Positions 10,553 to 23,104 of a stretch of 64,000 bases of DNA are shown here, in pieces. The position numbers and the translations under genes were made by a program. The notes below the pieces were generated by a model that had not been told where the DNA came from, did no database searches, and worked only from the letters and a program-made list of their open reading frames with translations. Within the stretch, counting starts at the first letter, position 1. The number at the start of each line of letters is the position of its first letter. The stretch is from Charina bottae (lineage: Eukaryota; Chordata; Lepidosauria; Squamata; Charinaidae), in assembly GCA_023362775.1 (NCBI GenBank), contig JALMGJ010000002.1, forward strand, positions 74,997,414-75,061,413, in the 5' to 3' direction.

Positions 10553-12663
10553 AATTTGTGAAATTTAAGAACATATGGTGGATAAAAAAAGCCCAAGATA
10601 TCCAACATTTTGCAGATGCTCATGATGCACAGGGCTTTTTTAATGCCATAAAGGCCATCTATGGACCAACAAACTATGGTACAAATCTCTTACGCTCAAT
10701 AGATGGTGCCAAACTTCTAAAGGACAAAGAGTCTATTGCACTGCGCTGGAAAGAGCATTACTACAATCTCCTTAATCGTCACTCTACTGTGGCTGATGAA
10801 GTCTTCTTGCTAATCCCGCAAAAACAAGTAAGAGATGAGCTTGCAGTACCCCCTAGTTTGGAGGAAGTCAGTAAAGCCACTAAACAAATGAAAAATAACA
10901 AAGCTAGTGGACCTGATGGAATTCCTGCTGAAGTCTTTAAAGAAGGCGGGCCTGAACTTACACAACAACTTCATAAGCTCATCAAAAAAATCTGGATGAG
11001 GGAGGAGATTCCAGCAGACTTTAGGGATTCCATAATTATCACTCTCTTTAAAAAGGGTGATAGAACAGACTGTGGAAACTATCGAGGCATTTCCCTTCTA
11101 GCTACAGCAGGCAAAATCCTCACAAGGATCCTCGCAAACCGTCTCCTATCTATATCAGAAGACATCCTCCATGAAACGCAAAATGGCTTCCGCCCTTCCA
11201 GGGGAACAGTGGATATGATCTTCACTGCACGACAGCTTCAAGAAAAAGGCAAGGAGCAAAACCGCCCTCTGTACATGGCGTTTATTGATCTGACTAAAGC
11301 TTTTGATACTGTAAATCGTACTGCTCTCTGGACCACCCTTCTGAAAATTGGATGCCCTGATAAATTTGTGAACATCTTGCGGCTACTCCATGACGACATG
11401 ATGGCAACAATCCTGAATAACAATGGCTCTCAAAGCGATCCATTTAAAGTGGAATCCGGCGTTAAACAGGGATGTGTTATTGCTCCAACCTTATTCGCTA
11501 TCTTCATCGCTATGATTATACACCTTGTTGAAGAGAAACTTCCTACTGGTGTAGAAATTATATATCGAACAGATGGAAAGCTTTTTAATCTTAGTAGGCT
11601 GAAAGCAAAAAATAAGGTAATTACAACTTCTGTTATAGAACTTCAATATGCTGATGATAACATAGTCTGTGCACACTCCGAGGAAGTTCTTCAAACTATC
11701 CTAAACATCTTTGCAGAAGCATATGAAAAGCTCGACCTCTCGATTAACATTAAAAAAACCAAAGTGCTTTACCAGCAAGTTCGAACCAATCCCTCTGCAG
11801 CGCCATCAATCCAGCTTAAAGGTGTGTCACTAGAAAATGTCGACCACTTTTCTTATCTCGGCAGCCATCTATCTACAAAAGCCGACATCGACGCTGAAAT
11901 TCAGCATCGCCTGAGCTCTGCGAGTGTAGCTTTCTCCCGAATTAAGCGTAGAGTGTTTGAGGATCAGGACATTCGCAGAGAGACCAAAATGCTTGTTTAC
12001 GAAGCCATTGTACTACCAACCCTTCTGTACACCTGTGAAACATGGATCCTCTACAAACGCCACCTCCAACTTCTTGAAAGATTCCATCAATGCTGCCTCC
12101 GAAAAATTCTGCAAATTACTTGGGAAGATAGGCGGACTAATGTTAGCATATTAGAAGAAGCGAAAACCACCAGCATTGAAACAATGATCATCCAACATCA
12201 ACTTCGCTGGACCGGCCATGTTGTTCGAATGCCTGACCATCTTCTTCCAAAGCGGCTACTTTACTCTCAACTTAAGAATGGAAGACAGAATATTGCTGGA
12301 CAGCAAAAGAGATTCAAAGATACTCTCAAAGCTAATCTAAAAAAATGTAATATCAGCACTGAGAACTGGGAAGCCCTAACTCATGAGCATTTCAATTGGA
12401 GGTCAACCTTTATTAAAGGCGCTATGGACTTTGAAGAAGCATGAATACAGGGTGAAAGGGAGAAATGAGCTAAGAGGAAGGCACGTCAAGCAAACCCTCA
12501 TCATGACCGTCTTCCACCCGGAAACCTATGCCCTCGTTGTGGGAGGTTGTGCGGATCCAGAATTGGCCTTTACAGCCACTTACGGATCCACTGTTAAGAT
12601 TTTACCCTTGGAAGACAATCTTACTCAGCTACGAGTGATCGCCAAGAAGAAGAAGAAGAAGAA
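10553..12663 (+). mobile_element. RTE-superfamily LINE (not BovB), copy A, 5'-truncated
   Basis: A LINE insertion flanked by the 9-bp repeat GTATAGAGA (10544-10552 and 12664-12672). It lacks the endonuclease domain, starts in the linker before the RT fingers and ends in an AAG microsatellite tail (12645-12663). A second, inverted copy at 46280-47953 is nearly identical by eye. The name is uncertain. The RT is clearly different from BovB and could belong to RTE-X, Proto2 or a related clade. Confidence 0.88.
10558..12597 (+). pseudogene. LINE reverse transcriptase with C-terminal zinc finger, one-to-two stops from open
   Basis: Reverse transcriptase ORF of copy A. The 628-codon frame (10558-12444) holds the RT motifs in order: NNKASGPDGIPAEVFK (~residue 117), NYRGISLLATAGKI (~178), NGFRPSRGT (~213), AFIDLTKAFDTV (~243), GVKQGCVIAPTLFA (~307) and the catalytic ELQYADDNIVC (~364). 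A basic C-terminal domain follows, with YLGSHLSTKADIDAEIQHRL and QLRWTGHVVRMPD. The stop at 12442-12444 is TGA where copy B reads CGA, a typical CpG decay. A second TGA follows a few codons later. Beyond both, the same frame continues to a TAA at 12595-12597 and encodes a C-x2-C-x12-H-x3-H finger (12520-12591). The start is set by 5' truncation and is not a real initiation site. Confidence 0.88.
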
Positions 12664-12834
12664 GTATAGAGACCTTGCCAGTGGAATCAACTTTATCCGG
12701 GTCAAAGTGTTTGACAGATGTTTCTATCTAGGGAATGGGTTTTGTTTTGTTTTTTTTAATTTCAGCTTTGGCCCTAGTGCTAACAAAGGTTTAAGGTAAC
12801 ATATTTTCAGGTACTTCAGGTACATCAAGTTTCT

Positions 12835-14650
12835 ATTTTCTTGACCATTCTCATTGCCTTCTTCTGAACTGATTTCAATTTCTCTGAAACCTCCTTGATG
12901 TATGGTTTCCAGAAATGGACTTAGAAGTTGAGGTGGGGTCTGACCAAAGAAGAATAAATTGGAATTATTATTTCCATAATTTGAAAATGATATTTCTATT
13001 AATGTAGTCTACATTTGCATTTGCATTTTTTTTGCAACCATATCATGCTGCTGACTCATTCAGTTTGCAGTCCACTACTTTTCCAGTATCTTTCTTACAA
13101 GTACATTACCAAGCCAAGTATCCCCTATTCTATATTGATTTTATGTTTTGTTTTCTAAATGAAAAACTTTTAAATTTTTTTAAAGTTTGTTTAAGTGAAG
13201 ACCTTAGCACTTCTTTCTGTTACATTATTTCTCTTACTTTTATACCATTTCTCTAAATTATCAAGATTGTTTTGAATTTGGTTTCTGACTTCTATACTAC
13301 CCTGTTTGTCATCTGCAGATTTGATAAGCATTCCTTCCACCTCTTCTACCAAACCATTATTAAAAATATTGAAGAGTGGAAGGTTCAGGACTGAACTTTA
13401 TGCCACCCCACTTGATACCGCTTTTGAATTTGAAGAAGAGCCCTGAGTACAATTTTCAAGCCAGCTATGTATCCACTTGCCATCCACACCACACTTAACT
13501 AGTTTGCTAATCTGCATGTCATGGGATACTTTGTCAAATGCCTTGCTGAAGTCAAGATACATTATCATACAGTTTTCCAACAAACTACAAAGGAAATTGA
13601 CCAATCAAAAAATGAGATAATGTCAGGTTGGCAAGATTTGTTCTTGACAAATTGTCATGCTGACTTCTTGTACTTATCAATTGTTTTATATGCAGTTATA
13701 GCCTTTATGAGCTGCTCTGTCTCAAAATTCTTACAGACAAATCTCTTTTTGATGTCGTTTAAAATCTTCCAGGTATTGTTGTCAGACTGACTGGATAGTA
13801 ATTTGCTGGATCTTCTGTTTTCCCCTTTTTGAAGATGAAACCTTTGCTGTCCCAGTTATCTGGCATTTCATCATTTCTCCTGTTTTTTTTCAAAGATAAT
13901 GCATACTGGTTTGGTCAAACCATCAGCTAGTTCATTCAGTACCCTTGAATTAAATTAACTCATCCTGGAGCTTTGCACTCATTAAAAGTAAGGAAATACT
14001 GCTCGACCACATTTCTTTGAATATCAAGCTTCAATCCTGCCTTTTAGTCTTTCTCTCCATAATTTCCAGGTAGAACAACTCTTTTTAATCAGAGAAGACT
14101 ACACTACAATATGAATTGAATATCTCTGAATTTCCTTCATTAGCATTCATCATCTTCATTGAGAGTGCTTATATTCATTTTTTATTTCCTTTTATTTTCA
14201 AACTATATTAAGATGCCCTTTTGTTATCAGCTTATTTATTATGGGTTTTTGCTTTCCTAAAACCAGCTTTGCAATTCTAGCTTACCTGTCTGTGCTCTTC
14301 CTTTCTAACCTGACCGTCTTGCTATTTCCCATATTTTTTTCCAGAACTTAAAAAAGCTTTTTGTGTAGCCACCTTGACTTCTCTTACTATTCTGCATTTC
14401 CCCCCTCATTGGAATTTTTTGCAATTGTGCTTTTATTATTTCTTTCATTAGGGAACTCTTACTCATTTTAAGTTTCCCATTAGTTTCTCCTGCCATGAGA
14501 TCCTACTTATCACTGCTTTGAATTTTTGAAGTCTAATTTTTTTGAACTCCAAGATACCTGTTTAACTTTGCTCAGTTTTAATTTCCTTTAGAATCAAGAA
14601 CTCTAGCATTGCAAGCATACTTTCCCCCAATATTCCTTCTATTTCCACTT
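12835..14650 (-). mobile_element. CR1/L3-type LINE, degenerate, with 3' region and RT
   Basis: Antisense CR1/L3 element. The left part (12840-13380) matches the long conserved 3' portion (TGCCTTCTTCTGAACTGATTTC and GTCATCTGCAGATTTGATAAGCA types). The RT catalytic neighbourhood is at 13604-13398, where the frame reads MYLDFSKAFDKVSHDMQISKL and ends before a PQGSVLGP-like site replaced by QGSSSNSK. Further 5' parts trail off to about 14650 with many stops. Frequent indels show an old insertion that predates RTE copy A next to it. Confidence 0.72.
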
Positions 14651-14817
14651 CCTCAACTAAATTTTCCTATTGAGTAGTATCACAAAACTCACAAGTAGGG
14701 CAAATAGGCATTCTTCTTTCCCTTGATGTCATATTCAAGTCGGCTGCCTCTGACCAAACAGTAAAAAATTCCAAAATAAAACACTGAAACCTATGCTAAA
14801 AAAATATGTGTAGTAAA

Positions 14818-14862
14818 GTCACAGTGTGTCGCCGCGGGAAAACTTTGGAAAGCCCTGCCCTA
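14818..14862. mobile_element. hAT MITE right-end fragment
   Basis: GTGTGTCGCCGCGGGAAAAC then TTTGGAAAGCCCTG matches the right terminus of the complete MITE at 58709-59047. Here the last bases are CCCTG, the canonical hAT end (inverse of CAGGG). This supports the terminal inverted repeat proposed for the full copy. Only about 45 bp survive. Confidence 0.6.
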
Positions 14863-14869
14863 GGATATA

Positions 14870-16635
14870 TTACAGTCACTGAAGTGTGTCTCAATAGTAC
14901 TATTATATTTAATTCTTTAGACATTAACTTTTCTGTAAGCAAAGGTTTGATTACAGATTTTCCCACTGGAAGAGTCAAACAGAGATTGAAATGTACAAAC
15001 TAAATTGACAGTGGTGGTAAGATCAATTCTGCAGTGCATCCAGCAAAAGAATATTTGGATCTACGTTTCTGAACTACTAAAATGATTCAATTGTTCAGGA
15101 CATAAAAATACCTTCACTACCCTACTATTGATCTGATGAATTAGTTATAATATTTTACTATGTTAAATATCTGAGTCTTTAAGGTGCTTTGAGATTCTTT
15201 ATGATTTTTGCTGCAAGAGATTAGCAAGAGATTCTGTATTGTGTGGTGGGTATGCTGCTGGACTTGAGAGACTCAAGGATGAGCATCTGGAAGAAAGGTA
15301 AAATAGAAATATAATTAATAAATTAATTGATAAAAAGGCTACCTTCCAGGAAGCAGTGTTATGCATAATTATATTTTCCAGTATCTTCAATGCATTAAAC
15401 TTGGATTAATTATTTTACATCTCTAAGAGCGTGGCAGTATTTAGCTATATTTCTGCGTTCAGTTTTTGATTAGAGAATAAAATGAGCTCTCCAACTGTAT
15501 GTGATTTTGCCACCTCCCACACTGTACAAGTGCATGTTTATGGAAAGTGTCAAGATGATATTTCGGGCAGTGTGGAATGGACTTCATCATTATGATCGTT
15601 AAAGATTCCACTGGGATTTGATACCTACCAACATCCAGTAACAGTACAGCAGACAGGTGGTATTGGGTTGGGAAAGAATGCAGTTGTAGCCTCAAGCAGA
15701 GACTCAGGTCATGCAGCTGTTTCAGGATCCTAGCAGCATGATTTAGTTACAATCAAATAAAGATTTTATGCCAGTATTTTTTGACTTGCATGGGACTGAG
15801 ACTGAGTCTTTCTAAAAACATTATAATTCAAAAGGCATTAAAATGTACAGTACCTGATATGGAATTTATATCTTCTTGTACGTTAATCCATGTGAACCAG
15901 AGTAGAATTTCACTTTATTAGTCCATCAACAATTTATGTTTTTAAATTCATTCTGCAACTTTTGAAACGAAGTTTAAGATTGCATATAAAAAATTGTCTC
16001 CCTGGTGAATATAACAATGCTTGTCCTTAGAATATTTACATACCAATGTCAAGTGCTAATATTCTCAAGGCAGCTGGTACAAAGCATACCTTAAATTTCT
16101 GCAGCAGCTATAAGCTGTATCTCTCAAGATATTTATCTGCATTGTTATAATAACACAAGTAAACTACCAGTTTCCTTAAGGATTTATTTGCTTATTAGAA
16201 AGATAATAGAGAACACCCTGATGATCAACCAATGTCTGTAACATTACTGGAATTGACAGAAGATTTAATTCTCAAGAATATCTGATGTAGTTTTTTTTTC
16301 TCATTGTTCATTACGCTTCACATAACACCTTCCATACATTTAGTGAATTCATGGGGAGATTTTTCAGGATCACAAATGCCAGCTTTGGCACTGCCAGAAC
16401 TATGGTTTGCATATTTTGGCAAAAGAAGTTTGCTGAACATTTTTGAGAAAGAGTTATTAGTTATTGGTATGAGTTTCTATGCAGGAAAAAATTATAACTC
16501 AAGAAGGTACCATAATTCTCAGTGCTTTTTCTTAGTTTAAGAACACTCCTAGTAGGCATTTGTATGGACTGAGATAACTTTTTCACTTATAACCAGTGGA
16601 TGTTCATGGGGTGGTCATGGTGGAACAGGAGACAT
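14870..16635. other. Unassigned intronic sequence
   Basis: A long AT-rich stretch with no recognised repeat or gene. Small open frames lack domain features. Confidence 0.4.
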
Positions 16636-16639
16636 GATC

Positions 16640-17055
16640 TTTGAGACATGATCTTTGCCTTCTCTGCAGTAGCTCCTGCTCTATGGAACATTCTCCCCCT
16701 GGAGATAAGACAGTCCCCCTCGCTCCTGGACTTCCAGAAAAACCTTAAGACCTGGTTCTGTCAACAGGCCTGGGGTGAGAAGAAGAGTGTACACTCTTGG
16801 GGGTGGCTAACGCCTTACGATAGCCCTAGAGTGCCCTTTCCATGGTTTTAAAGAAGATACTGCTATCTGGATTTTATTATATTTATTATATTCATGTATT
16901 GTTATTTTAATGTTTATTTAACTTTTTATATTTGTATTATGGTTAATTGTGTTTGATTGTAAACCACCCAGACTCCCTCTTGGGGGAGTTGGGCAGTGAT
17001 CGATCGATCGATCAATCAATCAATCAATCAATCAAATAAATAGCTAGCTAGCTTA
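16640..17055 (+). mobile_element. L2-clade LINE 3' end
   Basis: The RT end is open from 16648 to 16851 and reads FSAVAPALWNILPLEIR...LKTWFCQQAW. A UTR and the L2 tail hairpin (GTAAACCACCCAGACTCCCTCTTGGGGGAGTTGGGC) follow. A tetranucleotide tail (GATC/AATC, 16998-17040) is unusual, since most copies here carry TAAA tails. Confidence 0.82.
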
Positions 17056-17059
17056 GGTA

Positions 17060-17445
17060 AAAATCCCTCAATATTCCTGTTCTTGTGGAGAAAGAAAAGT
17101 TCTTTCATGGCAATATAATCAGTCCAGCTCTGTTATAATCCTAATCGCTCATTAACAACATGAAGTTTGAATTTGCAAGCAACATCTTCACTACATGGGA
17201 AAATAATGAACAGACTGGGCTGGTCTACGTTTACGGTATTCTTTAACCAGCCAAATGAAGTCTTTTGCTGTTTTCTAGGAACAGTACAGATAGAGTGAGC
17301 AATATTACATTCAAATTATTACAGTCCAGTTTATTCATTTATGCAGTAAGAAATGAAAAGGATGTCAAAATCCTAATAATGGTTTCTGAAACGAATGGGT
17401 TTGCCAGAACACAACTGAGCAGCCCCAGGGGACTGCAGACTTGTT
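17060..17445. other. Unassigned intronic sequence
   Basis: No element recognised between the L2 tail and the BovB 3' terminus. Confidence 0.4.
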
Positions 17446-18317
17446 GTTGTTGTTCAGTTGTTTAGTTGTGTCCAACTCTTCGTGACCTCATGGATCATAG
17501 CACGGCAGGCCTTCCTGTCCTCCACTGTCACCCGGAGTTTACTCAAATTCATGTTCGTTACATCGGTGATGCTATCTAACCATCTCATCCTCTGCCGTCC
17601 CCTTCTCCTTTTGCCTTCAGTCTTTCCCAGCATCAGGGTCTTTTCCAGTGAGTCCTCTCTTCGCATTAGGTGGCCAAAGTATTTGAGCTTCAGCTTCAGC
17701 ATCTGTCCTTCCAATGAGCAGTCAGGGTTGATTTCCTTTAGGATTGACTGATTTGACCTCCTTGCAGTCCAAGGGACTCTCAAGAGTCTTCTCCAGCACC
17801 ACAGCTCGAAAGCATCAATTCTTCGGCGCTCAGCCTTCCTTATGGTCCAACTCTCACAGCCATACATTACTACTGGGAAAACATAGCTTTAACTATACGG
17901 ACCTTTGTCGGCAAGGTGATGTCTCTGCTTTTTAATATGCTGTCTAGGTTTGCCATAGCTTTCCTTCCAAGGAGCAAGCGTCTATTAATTTCATGGCTGC
18001 AGTCACTGTCTGTGGTGATTTCTCATGATGTACTCTGCATATAAGTTAAATAAGCAGGGTGATAATATACAGCCTTGTCGTACTCCTTTCCCAATTTTGA
18101 ACCAGTCGGTTGTTCCATGTCCGGTTATAACTGTTGCTTCTTGACCCGCATACAGGTTTCTCAGGAGACAGGTAAGGTGGTCTGGTACTCCCATCTCTTT
18201 AAGAATTTGCCAGTTTGTTGTGATCCACACAATCAAAGGCTTTCGTGTAGTCAATGAAGCAGAAGTAGAAGTTTTTCTGGAACTCTCTTGCTTTTTCCAT
18301 GATCCAGTGAATGTTGG
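17446..18317 (-). mobile_element. BovB (RTE) LINE, 5'-truncated with an internal deletion
   Basis: Antisense BovB. The frame 17867-17454 encodes the RT C-terminus from MYGCESWTIRKAERRRIDAF to the end. The element continues rightwards to about 18317, encoding CLLRNLYAGQEATVITGHG and GVRQGCILSPCLFNLYAEYIMRN. At about 18020 it skips the YADD region: sequence jumps from the block before YADD to the one coding for GRKAMANL. About 300 bp are lost compared with the copy at 33404-34838. Confidence 0.88.
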
Positions 18318-20140
18318 CTTAAAGTGGGATTTTTTTGTCAATACAAAATTTAGCTTAATCACATAGGTAGTAAACTTCCCCAAACATTACTCTTTTGTAG
18401 GATGCAAACTCAACAGCTACCCCTCAAGCCTTTACAGGCCTGTAGTTGCTGAGTTACATTGATATGGAAAACTTTGCAGGATCCATTGCTTTGGTATATT
18501 CCCTAATTCATCCATGCACTAAGTTTGTGTGGTAACAAATTTTCATATCCATTCTTCTAAGGGGGAACTGAGTCTGAGATTAAATATTTCTCAAAGTCAT
18601 GATTTCATCATTACTGTCTTCACTGAGACTACTCAAGAGCTAGTAATTAGCATAATATATTAATGTTGCTTCTGTTTCAACAAAGTATAAATTATGGCAC
18701 ATCTTTTCAATTATTTGCCATCCTCCCTCAGGCTACAGTTCTCTTGGAAGTAAATCACATTAGCCTCAGTTTGGCTTATTTAAATCATGTTGTGGAGATT
18801 GGATTGCCTTGTTTTCTGAATATTATGTGCTATATATTCAAAATGATATCAGTGATTAAGCATATTTGATACAGGATTATTTTCCATTTAACAAATATTC
18901 CTTGAAACATATTTCAAATTGTCACTGGTGATAAAGTTAGCAGTATTTTCTGTGTTCTGAAAAAAAAGTTCTGCATTGCTGGACATGCTTGTCATAGGAT
19001 TCTCAGGATGTCATTATCCTATAAAATCCCCCACTGGCAATGTCTGGAGAAGATTAGTATGAACTATAAAACTGGCTTTCTTCCCATTTTCATTTTTTAG
19101 TTAGAAATATTTCTTTTTGTATCTTATCCTGTTTCACTGGGTATATGATTAGATTGTGTAGGAATTAAAGATGGACAAATCTGTCAATTTTGGTTTTGCT
19201 CAGGGTGTTTTCCAGCCTTAGGTTTGCACAAGAATCTGTATGCATTTTCATGCACATTTCTCTTAATGTGTAGCTTTTTGCAAGCTACATTCCATAATAT
19301 AACATTTTTTAAAATTTTGATCAGGACAGCCATTGTGATGTGCTTTCCCCAATATACATTTTTGTCTGCATTTTTATGGAATAACTTCCTCATATTTTTA
19401 AAGTGCAAATTTGAAGTATAGTTATGTGTATTGGCTTCAGAACTGAAAATCAGGTATGATCCAATTAATGTTACTTCCTCTGTTTCCCATCTCAGGTAGG
19501 AAGAAGCTCTTGATGTCAGTCCAGTACATTGGGTTTCTTCAAAATGTATTGAAGAAGCTAGAAAAAAGAAAAATTACTACATAATTTTTGTTTTCAGTCT
19601 GTATGTATACTTAATCACATCTTGGAAGAAGTATTCCTGTTAAGAGTAAATGCCTTCTTTAAGATGGTGCTTGCCATTTGTGGTTGATACAAGTACTTAT
19701 GTTAGTTTTTTTTAATGACTGGTTCAATAGAGGTACCCACTGAAGAAAGAAAGGAGAGAGAAACTTCTCCTCTTCAGCCCTGCCTTGGTGGCAGATGTTT
19801 CTCCTACTCTCTAGATAAAATTTTCATAGGCTACAGGGAGGCCACAAGGGGAAGTAGAAGTAGGGGGGAGGAGGAGGGAAGAAATCTGTTTTCTTCAATA
19901 AGAATTGTGCTAGTGGGAAATCTGGTTCCAAACTAAATAAACAAATTCCAGTCAGGAAAACTAGATTGTTAAACTGAGGCAGAAGATTATGCTGAATTAT
20001 CCATCATGGAATAAGATACTGTATATGTAAAAGAATAAATAAGTTACGGATCAGTATCATTCTGCTTCTATAAACACTTTAAAAGTGATTAAGTGCCATT
20101 ATTGACTCACAGTTCTATAAAGTCAAATCAGGACTTTTAG
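18318..20140. other. Unassigned intronic sequence
   Basis: AT-rich intronic DNA without supportable features. A purine-rich stretch lies at 19740-19890. Confidence 0.4.
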
Positions 20141-20142
20141 GC

Positions 20143-20575
20143 CATTCCCTGTAGTAACCTATGGCTGTGAGAGCTGGACCATAAGGAAGGCTGAGCGAAG
20201 GAAGATAGATGCTTTTGAACTGTGGTGTTGGAGGAAAATTCTGAGAATGCCTTGGACTGCAAGAAGATCAAACCAGTCCATACTCCAGGAAATAAAGCCA
20301 GACTGCTCACTTGAGGGAATGATATTAAAGGCAAAACTGAAGTACTTTGGCCACATAATGAGAAGACAGGATACCCTGGAGAAGAAGCTGATGCTAGGGA
20401 AAGTGGAAGGCAAAAGGAAGAGGGGCCGACCAGGGGCAAGATGGATGGATGATATTCTGGAGGTGACAGACTCAACCATGGGGGAGCTGGGGATGGTGAC
20501 AGCTGACAGGAAGCTCTGGCGTGGGCTGGTCCATGAAGTCACAAAGAGTCGGAAGCGACTGAACGAATAAACAAC
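20143..20575 (+). mobile_element. BovB-related RTE LINE 3' end, distinct subfamily
   Basis: The frame 20247-20570 encodes an RT C-terminus parallel to BovB but clearly diverged: MPWTARRSNQSILQEIKPDC, LKYFGHIMRRQDTLEKKLM, GARWMDDILEVTDSTMGEL and a VTKSRKRLNE end. A block coding for YGCESWTIRKAERRK precedes it in another frame. The 3' end is CGGAAGCGACTGAACGAATAAACAACAA. Flanking AAGTCA-AATCA-like sequences (20120 and 20575) may be a decayed TSD. Confidence 0.8.
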
Positions 20576-20579
20576 AAGT

Positions 20580-21100
20580 CAGATTCACTATTCACTGCAG
20601 GGAATGCAGAAGTATCCAAAGAGATGGCCAATTTTTGCTTGATGATCAACTAGATAATCAAACTAATCATCAAAAAGTTTCTCAGAATGTTCAGGGGTTA
20701 GGTGATAATTATTTTCTAAGAAGGAGCATTAGGAGAGTTCTCATACTGCTTGGGAAGACACATATAACCTTTTTTAAAAGGAAGAATGCAGGATAAAATA
20801 TTCTGAGTGAGTCAGTACAGTTATTAGCTTCTGAATTGGTGAGATATGGGCAACAGTATATTGGCTTTCAAATTGGTCTAGATACTCAGGAATGTACTTG
20901 AATGGAATAACTTGGGCTGAAATTGGGCTTTGGTAGCATCTGTGGAAAATTTTTTGACCCAAAGTGGCCAAAATTGACTAGTGCTGTTCTTATAGTAAGC
21001 AAATAATGTTTTATATGTTTGTCTATTCTTTCTTTCCTATTTTAAAAAGACTTAATTAACCAAAGCCATATTGAGTGGCAGAGGTCAATAGCTATGGGCC
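20580..21100. other. Unassigned intronic sequence
   Basis: No recognised gene or repeat. Confidence 0.4.
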
Positions 21101-22042
21101 TATCTGATGATGACTATAATATATGGAAGACTGAGACTTGGAATATAAATGGAGTAAGTGGTAATTCACAAGAATTAACAAATGAAGTGAATGAAAAATA
21201 AATATGTTGTATGTTTGTGAAACTAAGAGAAACACAAGATATAATAGATGTGAATGAGGGTCTTCTGATCTTGTGGAGTGGAGTTGATGAATACATGTAT
21301 GGAAGTGAAGATGTAGGAGATAAAGAACTAAAATGTATGACTCAAAATGTGAACTGATATCTAGATTGTTGTGGGTGTACATGAAAGTAGGAATCCATAG
21401 ATAGTGATGGTAGTGTGTGAATGCTGATAATGAAAGAACTAGGGATGACTGGATCTGGGGTAGGGGGGAAGAACACAGAGGAAAGGGAAAGAAGTCAAAG
21501 AAGTCAAAGAAGCTCAAGTGAAAGTAGACAGTATGAGTCCTTCATGAACAATTATTAGAAGATAAATTAATATCCCAACTGAGTAAAGGGAAAATGGACA
21601 TAAGAAAAGATGATGTTGGAACAAAGTGAAAAGTGATGTTACAAAGTGCCACAGAAGTGTGTGTGAAGTATAAAAAAAGGACTCGTGGAAGAATTATAAA
21701 GTGAAAGTCTGCAGAGGAGAAAAATGTGTATATAAGATAAAACATTGCTGCAAAAGTGAGAATGAAATATACTGTATTGAATAATGTGTATCAAGAAAAT
21801 TACTGCTGGATTACTGCCAGAGCCTTGTACTGTTGACGACCTACGGCAAGCTAATGACAAAGCTGTGTCAGTTTCTACATTTTGGCAGACTAAAGTTTGA
21901 TCTGGACATGGAAAATTAATAAATAATTCAAGAAAAAAATATAGGTGCAAAAAATATAGTCAAAGAGACAAGAAGCCCTGACCAGCCCTGACCAGCCTTA
22001 TCGACCAGGGAATGAGATCTACCACTCCTGTATCAAATTGCA

Positions 22043-22047
<5 letters not shown>

Positions 22048-22098
<51 letters not shown>

Positions 22099-22153
22099 AT
22101 ATATGTGTGTGTGTGTGTGTGTGTGTATGTGTGTATATATGTGTGTATGTGTA

Positions 22154-22184
<31 letters not shown>

Positions 22185-22200
22185 GTGTGTGTGTGTGTGT

Positions 22201-22252
<52 letters not shown>
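22048..22252. repeat. TG/TATG/TA compound microsatellite
   Basis: About 205 bp of GT dinucleotides mixed with GTAT blocks, ending in an uninterrupted AT run (22210-22252). Open frames over it (Cys-Val repeats) are artefacts. Confidence 0.95.
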
Positions 22253-22254
<2 letters not shown>

Positions 22255-22380
22255 CTGTCTATTATTGATATTTATTGTTTTGATTGATTTTGGACTTTGT
22301 TGTGAACCGCCCGGGTCCCTCCTTGTGGGGGAGATGGGCGGGATATAAATGTAATAAATAAATAAATAAATAAATAAATA
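22255..22380 (+). mobile_element. L2-clade LINE tail
   Basis: The tail hairpin GTGAACCGCCCGGGTCCCTCC / GGGGGAGATGGGCGG is followed by an AATA microsatellite. Only the last ~110 bp of the LINE are present, together with the neighbouring microsatellite, inserted into an older LINE. Confidence 0.75.
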
Positions 22381-23104
22381 GGCAGAGAAAATAAAGATTT
22401 CATGGAAATAATAAGCATTTTGGAGTCAATCAAAAGGACTAAAAAGAAATCTTGAGCAGGGTGAATGGAGTTGTAATTAAAGTGAGGAAATTATTTGGGA
22501 TGAAACTGAAATCAAGGAATGCTTGAAGGAATATTTTAGAGATTTGTATGGGACTGATAATAATACACCAAAGGGTGGAATTGAAACAAATGCTGTGAAT
22601 GGTATATAAATGGCAAAAAAAAAATAGAGCAAGTAAATGAATTTGTCTGTCTTGGTAGAATGTTTACCAAAGCTGGGAAAATGGATGGAGATATTTTAAA
22701 ACAGGCAAATACTGGTGTAAATGAAGAAGGTAGTATATGCAAGGAATGAAAGTTTGTGAAAAGAAGCAAACATGGCTATGTACAAGAGCATCCCTCTACC
22801 TACCATGTTATATGGAAGTAAAATTTGGGTATGTCAACAGAAACATAAAAGTAAGTTGATTGCAGTGGGAATAAGCTACTTAAGAATTGTGTGTGGTTAA
22901 AAAAAGAAGAGATGGGAACAAGAATACATGGGTGCTGAATGACTGTGGATTTAATACAATAATGAATTAATAGTATGAAAGGAAAGTTGAAAGGGTTTAG
23001 TCATATGGAGAATGAAGATGAAGATTGAATCAGAAAACAAATATATGAAGGAAAAGTCAGTCGGTCAAGAAGAAGTGGAAGATCAAGACAGTAATGGTTA
23101 TACG

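Larger units (their letters stand above)
21105..23095 (+). mobile_element. Very degenerate endonuclease/RT LINE, split by an L2 tail and microsatellite
   Basis: Plus-strand traces of one non-LTR element. Near 21137 TWNINGVSGNSQELTNEVNE resembles the start of an apurinic-type endonuclease, and WSGVDEYMYGSEDV follows at about 21278. After the inserted block 22030-22380, an RT linker (DETEIKECLKEYFRDLYGTDN, about 22500) appears. A C-terminal VNEFVCLGRMFTKAGKMDGDI lies near 22633, with the RT core missing. It does not match the RTE copies elsewhere in the window. Clade uncertain. Confidence 0.42.

Noticed and set aside
18395..18465. Inverted repeat CTCAACAGCTAC / GTAGTTGCTGAG as a regulatory hairpin or MITE
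   Set aside because: Only 12 bp with two mismatches and no TSD; expected by chance in 64 kb.
22012..22348. Long Cys/Val and Ile/Tyr repeat ORFs
   Set aside because: They are translations of TG and TA microsatellites.
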